NCBI GenBank assembly: GCA_902470455.1
Contig: CABRGI010000006.1
Span: 1 to 13,772 of the forward strand
Reading direction: 5' to 3'
DNA from: an uncultured Parvimonas sp.
GTDB taxonomy: Bacteria; Bacillota; Clostridia; Tissierellales; Peptoniphilaceae
DNA: 13,772 nucleotides
The notes beneath the pieces were generated by a model that saw only the letters and a list, made by a program, of their open reading frames with translations, had not been told where the DNA came from and did not search any database. This document shows positions 7,592 to 13,772 of the stretch, in pieces. The position numbers were made by a program, and so were the translations under genes. Position 1 is the stretch's first letter, and the number at the start of each line of letters is the position of its first letter.

Positions 7592-8878
7592 GTGGTAAAA
7601 AATGCGATAGCATATGTTTTAAGAAAAAAGAATAGAACTCTGATAGTTTTTATTATTTTGACAGTAGTTCTTTCATGTTTATACGCTTGTCTAAATATTT
7701 TGAAATCAGGAGCTAGTTTGGAGAAGTCTTTGTATAAATCTTCGAATTCTTCTTCAACGATAGCCAGAAAAGACAGTCAGGGATATTTTGACAGGAATGA
7801 GTTAAAAGGTATAAATGATATAAAGGAAATTGAAGAGATAATTACTCAATATGAAGGCTTGGCAAGATTGTCAAATACAAATGCAGTTGACAGCGGGCAA
7901 CAAATCACAAGAGATGATATTCCAAGCTATTTAAAAAATGTTGTATCAATTCAAGCTACAAGCAATGTAAAAAGAAATGTTTTGTTTAGTAGTGGAGTTT
8001 TTACAATAAAAGAGGGAAGAAATATTGAAAAAAATGATAAAAACAAGATATTAGTTCATGAGGAGTTTGCCGAAAAGAACAAACTAAAATTGGGCGATAA
8101 AATAAGTTTAGAATTTGTAAATCCAAATCAAAATGATAAAAGCAATAAGCAAACTGAATTTGAAATTGTTGGAATTTTCTCAGGAAAGAAACAGGAGACA
8201 CAAACAGGATTGTCTTCAGACTTGAGTGAAAATATGATGTTTACGGATTATGATTCAGCACAAAAGGCTTTGAATCTTGAAGGAAATAAGGAACTCGTAA
8301 ATAAGATGACATTTTTTGCAAACACTCCTGAAAAGATGGACGAGGCAATAAATAAAGTTAAAAAGCTAAATGTAGATTGGGAAAAAACTTATACTGTTGA
8401 TAAGGATTCAAACTCATTTAAAGAAGCTTTAGAGTCATTGAGCGGTGTTAAACATATAATAAGAATAATGACTTTTGCAATTATGATCGGTGGTTCTGTA
8501 GTTCTTTCCTTAATATTGATATTATGGTTAAGAGAAAGAATTTATGAAATCGGAATTTTATTATCCATTGGGGTAAGTAAATTAAAAATTATAGGTCAAT
8601 TTATAATGGAATTAATATTTATATCACTTCCTGCGATTTTCGTATCTTTGATATTTGGAAATCTGGTAGTAAATCAAATTATTGGAGGATTGATTAGTTC
8701 TGAAGACACGAATTCACTTACATCTAATTTTGTAAGTAGTGGATATAATATGAACAGTTTAGTAACTTTTGCACAAAGTTATGGAGTTTTGGTGCTAATT
8801 ATACTATTATCAGTAGTTTTTGCATCAGGATTGATTTTAATAAAGAAACCGAAAGAAATTTTATCACAAATTAGCTAG
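7592..8878 (+). CDS. vex1: ABC transporter permease, FtsX/MacB type (Vex1-like)
   Basis: A 428-aa permease with one N-terminal membrane helix (about 16-37), a large outside domain (about 38-288) and three C-terminal helices (about 289-313, 335-360, 394-417): the MacB-PCD plus FtsX layout. The loop RERIYEIGILLSIGVSKLKI after helix 2 is the conserved FtsX coupling element. It is paralogous to the third gene: both start xxKNAxAYVxRK, share a KNKIL-H-KNxLKxGDKI segment in the outer domain, and end RKKPKELL or KKPKEIL. The GTG start is supported by that N-terminal alignment; its ribosome binding site (GAGGGGAG) is rather far, 12 bases. The vex2 ribosome binding site overlaps its stop codon. Order and size match pneumococcal Vex1. 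The exported substrate is unknown, and the reported link of that system to vancomycin tolerance is disputed. Confidence 0.88.
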   Translation: MVKNAIAYVLRKKNRTLIVFIILTVVLSCLYACLNILKSGASLEKSLYKSSNSSSTIARKDSQGYFDRNELKGINDIKEIEEIITQYEGLARLSNTNAVDSGQQITRDDIPSYLKNVVSIQATSNVKRNVLFSSGVFTIKEGRNIEKNDKNKILVHEEFAEKNKLKLGDKISLEFVNPNQNDKSNKQTEFEIVGIFSGKKQETQTGLSSDLSENMMFTDYDSAQKALNLEGNKELVNKMTFFANTPEKMDEAINKVKKLNVDWEKTYTVDKDSNSFKEALESLSGVKHIIRIMTFAIMIGGSVVLSLILILWLRERIYEIGILLSIGVSKLKIIGQFIMELIFISLPAIFVSLIFGNLVVNQIIGGLISSEDTNSLTSNFVSSGYNMNSLVTFAQSYGVLVLIILLSVVFASGLILIKKPKEILSQIS

Positions 8879-8888
8879 GAGGAAATAA

Positions 8889-9533
8889 ATGAACACATTA
8901 GAAATTAAAAATGTAACATATAGTTATGCGAATTCAAAAGAAAAAGTTTTATCATTAATAAATCAAGGATTTGAACTTGGAAAATTTTATGCAATTATCG
9001 GTAAATCAGGAACAGGAAAGTCAACATTACTTTCACTTTTAGCAGGTTTAGATAAACCGAACAGCGGAGAAATTTTGTTCAATAACGAAAATATAGAAAA
9101 AGCAGGTTATAGTAATCACAGAAAGAACAATATATCTTTAGTATTCCAAAACTACAATCTTATAGATTATCTATCACCATTAGAAAATATCAGATTGGTA
9201 AATAGTAAAGCATCTGAAGATATCTTGCTTGAATTGGGACTTGATAGAACTCAAGTTAGAAGAAATGTAATGAAGCTATCAGGTGGACAACAACAAAGAG
9301 TTGCTATTGCAAGAGCTTTAGTATCAGAAGCACCGGTTATTTTGGCAGACGAACCTACAGGTAACTTGGATGAAACTACTGCGGGAGAAATAATAGAAGT
9401 ATTGAAAAAACTTGCAAAAGAGAGAAATAAATGTGTAATAGTAGTAACTCATAGTAAAGAAGTTGCAAGTGCAGCTGATACAATACTTGAGCTTAATAAT
9501 AAGAGATTAAAAGAAGTAACAAAAAGTAATTAG
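8889..9533 (+). CDS. vex2: ABC transporter ATP-binding protein (Vex2-like, MacB/LolD type)
   Basis: A 214-aa cytoplasmic ATPase powering the two flanking permeases. All motifs are intact: Walker A GKSGTGKST (38-46), Q-loop Gln87 in VFQNYN, signature LSGGQ (130-134), Walker B VILADE (150-155, catalytic Glu155) and switch His188 in VVTHSK. ADEPTGNLD after Walker B is typical of the MacB/LolD/FtsE class that pairs with FtsX-type permeases. AGGAGG overlaps the vex1 stop and sits 6 bases before the ATG. The vex3 ribosome binding site overlaps the vex2 stop in the same way, so the three genes form one tightly coupled unit. The size is close to that of pneumococcal Vex2. Confidence 0.95.
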   Translation: MNTLEIKNVTYSYANSKEKVLSLINQGFELGKFYAIIGKSGTGKSTLLSLLAGLDKPNSGEILFNNENIEKAGYSNHRKNNISLVFQNYNLIDYLSPLENIRLVNSKASEDILLELGLDRTQVRRNVMKLSGGQQQRVAIARALVSEAPVILADEPTGNLDETTAGEIIEVLKKLAKERNKCVIVVTHSKEVASAADTILELNNKRLKEVTKSN

Positions 9534-9543
9534 GAGGTAAGCA

Positions 9544-10923
9544 ATGTTTAAAAATGCTTTTGCGTACGTAACCAGAAAGAGTTTAAAATCATTAATTATA
9601 TTATTAATTATCTTATCAATGTCAACACTTAGCTTGATAAGTTTATCTATAAAAGATGCTACTAATAAAGCATCAGAAGAAACTTTTGGAAATATTACAA
9701 ACAGTTTTACAATGGAAATAAATAGAAGAGTAAATCAAGGTACTGCCAGAGGTGGTGGTAATGTAAGAGGTCAAGACATCAAGAAAATTGTTGATTCAGG
9801 ACATGTGGATAATTTTGTTAAGAGAATCAACAGTGTTGCAAATCTTGATGACAATTTGGATATAGTTCAAGCACCGGGTGCTGGTCAAAACGAATCTGCA
9901 GAAAGAGCTAAAAACTTCAAAAGAGCAGTTATGTTGACAGGTGTAAATAATTCTCAAAAAGAAACAAAATTTGTTTCCGGATCATATAAATTAGTTGAAG
10001 GGGAACATTTAAATAGCGAAGATAAAAATAAAATTTTAATGCATAAAGATTTAGCTGCAAAAAACAATTTAAAAGTTGGAGATAAGATTAAATTAAAATC
10101 CAATTTATATGATGCAGATAATGAAAAGAGAGCAAATGAAACAGTAGAAGTAGAAATCAAAGGTCTTTTTGATGGACATGGAAAAAGTGCTGTAACTTAT
10201 AATCAAGAACTTTATGAAAATACCTTAATTACAGATGTTCATACAGCAGCCAAAGTTTATGGAAATACTGAAGATACAGCAACATACCAAGATGCAACAT
10301 TCTTTGTAAAAGGTAATAGAAATTTAGATCAAGTAATAAAAGATCTTAAAAAATTGGATATTAACTGGAGATCTTATAATTTAATTAAGAGTTCTTCAAA
10401 CTTCCCTGCATTACAAAAATCAATTTCAGGAATATATTCAATCGCAAATCAATTATTTATCGGTTCTCTAGTATTTGCAGGTATAGTAGTTACATTACTA
10501 TTATTCTTGTGGATGAATGCCAGAAAGAAAGAAATAGCAGTATTATTATCAATAGGAATTTCTAAAACTAAAATATTCAGTCAATTTGCAGTAGAATTAC
10601 TTTTCGTTGCAATACCGGCATTCATAGGTTCATACTTCCTAGCTGGATATACAGGAAAAATTCTTGGAAATAGTATATTAAAGAAAGTTACAGGAAGTAT
10701 TGCAAAACAAATTGCAAAACAATCATCAACTACAAAATTAGGTGGTGGTGCGGAAGTTGACGGATTTAATAAGACATTAACAAGTTTAGATGTTAGCATT
10801 AATCCAAAAACACTTCTTTATGTAGTAATCTTTATGGCAATAGTACTTGCAATCGCCTTGGTAATATCTTCTTCAAATATTTTAAGAAAGAAACCAAAAG
10901 AATTATTAATTGATACAAAATAG
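9544..10923 (+). CDS. vex3: ABC transporter permease, FtsX/MacB type (Vex3-like)
   Basis: A 459-aa second permease, paralogous to the first gene and presumably forming a heterodimer with it. Helix 1 is at about 15-36, the outside domain at about 37-295, and helices 2-4 at about 297-324, 345-368 and 424-446. The FtsX loop reads ARKKEIAVLLSIGISKTKI. The outer domain has a glycine-rich stretch (TARGGGNVRG, about 67-76) and, between helices 3 and 4, a polar loop with KLGGGAEVDG that is longer than in the partner. These differences suggest the two permeases are not interchangeable. AGGAGG precedes the ATG by 6 bases. A terminator follows the stop, so the transcription unit ends here. The length matches pneumococcal Vex3. 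Confidence 0.9.
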   Translation: MFKNAFAYVTRKSLKSLIILLIILSMSTLSLISLSIKDATNKASEETFGNITNSFTMEINRRVNQGTARGGGNVRGQDIKKIVDSGHVDNFVKRINSVANLDDNLDIVQAPGAGQNESAERAKNFKRAVMLTGVNNSQKETKFVSGSYKLVEGEHLNSEDKNKILMHKDLAAKNNLKVGDKIKLKSNLYDADNEKRANETVEVEIKGLFDGHGKSAVTYNQELYENTLITDVHTAAKVYGNTEDTATYQDATFFVKGNRNLDQVIKDLKKLDINWRSYNLIKSSSNFPALQKSISGIYSIANQLFIGSLVFAGIVVTLLLFLWMNARKKEIAVLLSIGISKTKIFSQFAVELLFVAIPAFIGSYFLAGYTGKILGNSILKKVTGSIAKQIAKQSSTTKLGGGAEVDGFNKTLTSLDVSINPKTLLYVVIFMAIVLAIALVISSSNILRKKPKELLIDTK

Positions 10924-10962
10924 TTTTATCATAGGGGGTACTTCGTAATTCTAATACGAAAG

Positions 10963-11004
10963 CAAAAATTATCGGTGTTTATACGTCGATAATTTTTGTT
11001 TTTT
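10963..11004 (+). terminator. Terminator between vex3 and vncR
   Basis: CAAAAATTATCG (10963-10974) pairs perfectly with CGATAATTTTTG (10987-10998). The loop is 12 bases and six T follow. A smaller hairpin (TTCGTA with TACGAA) lies just upstream. The 3' arm overlaps the -35 region of the next promoter. Confidence 0.8.
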
Positions 11005-11014
11005 ATGGTAAAAT
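10986..11014 (+). promoter_or_regulatory. Promoter of the vncRS pair
   Basis: TCGATA (10986-10991), a 17-base spacer and TAAAAT (11009-11014), preceded by TGG as an extended -10. The -35 matches consensus at only four of six positions and lies in the arm of the terminator hairpin. The vncR start is 33 bases past the -10, with AAGGAGGG as ribosome binding site. Confidence 0.55.
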
Positions 11015-11047
11015 ATTATTAGTAAATTTTCATAAAAAGGAGGGCTT

Positions 11048-11704
11048 ATGAGAATATTAGTTGTCGAAGATGATGAAATTATTAGAGAGGGAATTTCTGA
11101 ATATTTATCTGAATTCGGTTATGACATCATTCAAGCAAAAGATGGACAGGAAGCCTTAATAAAATTTAATAACAATGAGATTAATTTGGTAATTTTAGAT
11201 ATACAAATTCCATTTCTAAACGGATTGGAAGTCTTAAAAGAAATTAGAAAAAAAAGCAATTTACCTGTGCTAATGCTTACAGCATTTAATGATGAGGAAT
11301 ATAAGATAAATGCTTTTTCAAGTTTGGCGGACGGTTATATGGAAAAGCCTTTTTCATTACCTGTATTAAAAGTCAGGATAGATTCTTTAATTAAAAGGCA
11401 TTATGGAAGTCATGAGAAATTTGAATATAATAATGCTGAAGTTAATTTCACAAGTTACACAGCCAAATACAATGGCGAAGATGTGGATATAAATGCAAAA
11501 GAACTTGAGATATTAAAATATTTATTGGAAAATGAAGGACATGCTTTGACAAGAGCACAGATAATAGATAATGTGTGGAAAGAAACGGATGAAATTCCTT
11601 TTGACAGAGTTATAGATGTCTATATAAAAGAGTTGAGAAAAAAACTTGGTTTGGATTGTATTGTAACAATTAGAAATGTTGGTTATAAATTGGAGAGAAA
11701 ATGA
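11048..11704 (+). CDS. vncR: OmpR-family response regulator (VncR-like)
   Basis: A 218-aa two-domain regulator. The receiver domain (1-115) has the acidic pair Glu7/Asp8, phosphoacceptor Asp51 in LVILDIQIPFLNG, Thr78 in LMLTA and Lys100 in MEKPFS. The C-terminal winged helix (about 125-218) has INAKELEILKYLL, RAQIIDNVW, the recognition region FDRVIDVYIKELRKKLG and the closing IRNVGYKLE. All phosphotransfer residues are present, so it should be phosphorylated by the kinase encoded next, whose ATG overlaps its stop by 4 bases (ATGA). Likely targets are the phased TTTCAT boxes upstream of vex1. Length and position match pneumococcal VncR. A Pep27-like gene, which I recall as part of that locus, is not present in the 124 bases before it. 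Confidence 0.93.
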   Translation: MRILVVEDDEIIREGISEYLSEFGYDIIQAKDGQEALIKFNNNEINLVILDIQIPFLNGLEVLKEIRKKSNLPVLMLTAFNDEEYKINAFSSLADGYMEKPFSLPVLKVRIDSLIKRHYGSHEKFEYNNAEVNFTSYTAKYNGEDVDINAKELEILKYLLENEGHALTRAQIIDNVWKETDEIPFDRVIDVYIKELRKKLGLDCIVTIRNVGYKLERK

Positions 11705-13032
11705 AGAATTTAAAAATATTTCCAAAAATGTTTTTGCAGACATTTGGAATTCTCGGAACTGTAATTGTGTTAATACATTTATTGGTATTTTTTATTTTTC
11801 CGAGAACTTACTTGGAAACTAGAAAGCAGGAACTTTATTCAAAAGCCGATGAAATCTCAAACAATATTATGGGAAAGGATTTAAAATTTGTAGAACAGTC
11901 TTTGGAATTTTTTTCTAAAAGTAGTGATATAAAGGCATTTATAAAAGGAGAAAACGGAGAAGATGAATTACAAATTGGCAATGACATCAATGTAAATTTA
12001 AAGAGTGGAGATAATTCTTTAATCATCGAAGAAAGAGAAGTAGAATTAAAAGACGGGAAAAAAGTCTCAATACAATTTATTTCTACTGCTGATATGAAAA
12101 AGGATGCTAAAGAGCTCAGCTTTAAATTCTTGCCTTATTCATTGGCTATATCCTTTTTATTCTCTATTATAGTTTCGCTTATTTATGCAAAGGCAATAAC
12201 CAATAATATAAATGAAATAAAAAATGTTACAAAAAAAATGATGCGTTTGGATAGAACAGCTTATCTGAAAATCAATTCTACAAATGAAGTTGGAGAATTA
12301 AAAGAACAGATTAACGATTTGTATAATACTCTTTTAAAGTTGATAGATGATTTAGAGCTTAAAAATGATGAGATAGTAAAATTGGAGAAATTAAAATATG
12401 ATTTCTTTAGAGGAACATCACATGAGTTAAAAACTCCTCTTGCAAGTCTTAAAATAATATTGGAAAATATGAAATATAATATCGGAAAATATAAAAATAG
12501 AGATTTGTATATTGAAAATTGTATTGAAATAGTTGATCATTTAACTAGAAGTATCTCACAAATGCTGTCGGTTTCTTCCTTTGAACATTTGAAAAACGAT
12601 GAGGAAATAATAATAGTAAATGATATTTTAGAAGATGTATTGAAACAATATATGTTACTTGCAAATAACAGAAATATAAAAGTCAACAATAATCTGAAAA
12701 ATGAAAAAATCTATATAGGAATGACTGCACTCAAAATTGTGCTATCCAATTTGATAAACAATGCAGTTAAATATTCCGACGAAAATGGTGTAATAAATAT
12801 CGGAACGAAAGATGATTGGCTTTATATCGAAAATTCCTATAAGGATAATGAAAATTTGGATGTAAATAAAATATTTGAAATTAGTTTTAGCTTAAATAAA
12901 GAAAACAGTAATGGTTTAGGATTGTATATAGTTAAAAATATTTTATTAAACTACGGAATAAAATACAAAGTAGAAAAAAACGAGATGGGAATTGTATTTT
13001 TGATAGAACTATCAGGCAACATGGATAAATAA
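11701..13032 (+). CDS. vncS: Sensor histidine kinase (VncS-like)
   Basis: A 443-aa membrane kinase. Helix 1 is at about 14-34, an outside sensor domain at about 35-143 and helix 2 at about 144-164, then a HAMP-type linker (ITNNINEIKNVTKKM to VGELKEQINDLYNTL). The H box FFRGTSHELKTPLASLKI carries His241. The N box is LKIVLSNLINNAVKYSDENG (Asn350, Asn354). The G1 box (usually DxGxGI) is degenerate: LYIENSYKDN. An F-box-like IFEISFSLN and G2 NSNGLGLYIV follow, so ATP binding probably still works, but the lid differs from standard kinases. It should phosphorylate the regulator encoded just upstream. The signal is unknown; the outside domain of about 110 residues has no motif I recognise. An AT-only hairpin (13025-13032 with 13043-13050) over its stop is at best a weak terminator. 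Confidence 0.92.
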   Translation: MKNLKIFPKMFLQTFGILGTVIVLIHLLVFFIFPRTYLETRKQELYSKADEISNNIMGKDLKFVEQSLEFFSKSSDIKAFIKGENGEDELQIGNDINVNLKSGDNSLIIEEREVELKDGKKVSIQFISTADMKKDAKELSFKFLPYSLAISFLFSIIVSLIYAKAITNNINEIKNVTKKMMRLDRTAYLKINSTNEVGELKEQINDLYNTLLKLIDDLELKNDEIVKLEKLKYDFFRGTSHELKTPLASLKIILENMKYNIGKYKNRDLYIENCIEIVDHLTRSISQMLSVSSFEHLKNDEEIIIVNDILEDVLKQYMLLANNRNIKVNNNLKNEKIYIGMTALKIVLSNLINNAVKYSDENGVINIGTKDDWLYIENSYKDNENLDVNKIFEISFSLNKENSNGLGLYIVKNILLNYGIKYKVEKNEMGIVFLIELSGNMDK

Positions 13033-13078
13033 ATTTTTGATGTTATTTATTTTACTTTATATATTATTATAAGTTTAT

Positions 13079-13280
13079 TTACGGCTAACATTAGGCTATT
13101 AATCAAAGTTATTTCCTTATACGTCATCTTGAGCTAAGTGAATCTAGTCCTAGCTTTTGATTACCAAGTACGGAGCCTTAGGAGATCTCTCCACTTCGTT
13201 TCGCTTTGCTCAACTCCGGTCGAGATGACGTGTTGGGAGCCTTTATTCACATAGTATTATGACGTGAATTATTTTATTTT
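13079..13280 (+). repeat. Dispersed repeat element, copy 2 (plus orientation)
   Basis: This is the first unit of a direct array. The start (GGCTATTAATCAAAG, then CTTATACGTCAT) matches the start of the unit at 13668 with drift. It then has the variant core CTTGAGCTAAGTGAATCTAG, a GGAGATCTCTCC palindrome (13181-13192), the inverted core GGTCGAGATGACGTG, and the shared end TATGACGTGAA (13258-13268) followed by a run of TTATTTTATTTT. It begins soon after vncS. No gene is visible from 13033 to the window end (740 bases). Confidence 0.8.
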
Positions 13281-13313
13281 ATAAAATTATTTATTATTTT
13301 TCGAAAGTTTTTT

Positions 13314-13619
13314 TACTTTTAACGTCTAGCTACATAACTACGTTCTTTCTCTTATACGTCATTTCGACTGTAGCGTTAGCGAAATGGAGAAATCTCATAC
13401 TTATTCTTGTTTACAAGAATAAGTAAATGTATCGTAGATACATAATAATATTGAATTTCCCTAATTTTTATCCAAGCAAAATAGACTATAAAAGTTGTTT
13501 TAAGAATCACAGGGCTTTATGAGATTTCTCCGCTTCACTTCACTACGTTACGTTCCGGTCGAAATGACGTGTTGGGGGCTTTCCTTTGCTAACTACTATG
13601 ACGTGAATTATTTTATTTT
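13314..13619 (+). repeat. Dispersed repeat element, copy 3 (plus orientation, fullest unit)
   Basis: It starts TACTTTTAACGTCTAGCTA and ends TATGACGTGAA (13597-13607) plus the same AT tail as copy 2. Left core 13351-13398 and right core 13519-13571 are inverted: ACGTCATTTCGAC (13356-13368) pairs with 13558-13570, and GGAGAAATCTCAT (13386-13398) pairs with 13519-13531, both perfectly. Between them are a 13-bp hairpin with a 2-base loop (13398-13410 with 13413-13425) and a 7-bp hairpin (13427-13433 with 13437-13443). Confidence 0.85.
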
Positions 13620-13667
13620 TTATGCAATTTTAAAATAAAATTTTTTTAATAATATTTGATGATTATC

Positions 13668-13772
13668 TACTTTTAACGTCTAGCTATTAAACGAAGAATA
13701 TTTACTTATACGTCATTAGTGAAGTGAATCTAGCCCTAACTTTGCTTGTTTACAAGCAAAAGTAGGTCTGAC
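13668..13772 (+). repeat. Dispersed repeat element, copy 4 (cut by window end)
   Basis: It starts TACTTTTAACGTCTAGCTA like copy 3, reaches CTTATACGTCAT at 13705, then has the variant core GAAGTGAATCTAGCCCTA seen in copy 2. A hairpin follows (TTTGCTTGT 13741-13749 with ACAAGCAAA 13752-13760), resembling the first hairpin of copy 1. The rest lies outside the window. Confidence 0.8.

Noticed and set aside
9954..10160. Antisense open frames inside vex3 and the other genes
   Set aside because: They lie opposite well-supported genes, have no ribosome binding sites and encode Ser/Phe/Leu-rich strings typical of reversed AT-rich codons.
10924..11047. Pep27-like peptide gene between vex3 and vncR
   Set aside because: GGGGG at 10934 resembles a ribosome binding site, but no start codon with a usable frame follows; the space is hairpin, terminator and promoter.
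13079..13772. CRISPR array suggested by regularly recurring repeats
   Set aside because: Unit lengths vary (about 235 and 354 bases between heads), repeats are nested palindromes, spacers are AT-rich remnants and no cas gene is near.

Overview
The window is very AT-rich with strong AGGAGG-type ribosome binding sites, TTG/TATAAT-type promoters and U-tailed hairpin terminators. It looks like chromosomal DNA of a low-GC Gram-positive anaerobe. The style, and the dispersed palindromic intergenic repeats, would suit the Peptoniphilaceae (Parvimonas-like), but that genus-level guess is inference and rests on no decisive marker.

Layout. (1) 1-1882: the end of a methionine ABC importer operon, metN (3' part), metI and lipoprotein metQ, closed by a perfect 13-bp hairpin terminator. 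(2) 1893-4606: a TetR-family regulator on the minus strand, divergent from a heavy-metal P-type ATPase gene. The ATPase is broken by a frameshift plus apparent small deletion just before its GDGIND motif. (3) 4649-5314: a CPBP/Abi membrane protease-like protein, minus strand. (4) 5726-7130: a MATE-family exporter with its own promoter and terminator. (5) 7141-7410: a dispersed repeat element. (6) 7467-13032: two FtsX-type permeases flanking one ATPase, followed by a response regulator and a histidine kinase. Gene order and protein sizes (428/214/459/218/443 aa) match the pneumococcal vex1-vex2-vex3-vncR-vncS locus. (7) 13079-13772: a direct array of at least three more units of the same repeat family, in the opposite orientation, running off the window.

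How the parts may work together. MetNIQ is a complete importer, with regulation upstream of the window. The Vex-type transporter is probably controlled by the kinase/regulator pair beside it: the region upstream of vex1 carries four TTTCAT boxes spaced exactly 11 bp apart, as expected for a tandemly binding OmpR-family regulator. The regulator-kinase pair is separated from the transporter by a terminator whose 3' arm overlaps the -35 region of a new promoter, so the two transcription units can be expressed independently. No Pep27-like peptide gene is visible.

The least ordinary material is intergenic. The repeat family is built of nested inverted repeats and contains hairpin modules whose arms differ between copies while staying self-complementary. 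Nearly identical 47-48 bp cores lie in opposite orientation on the two sides of the vex-vnc locus.
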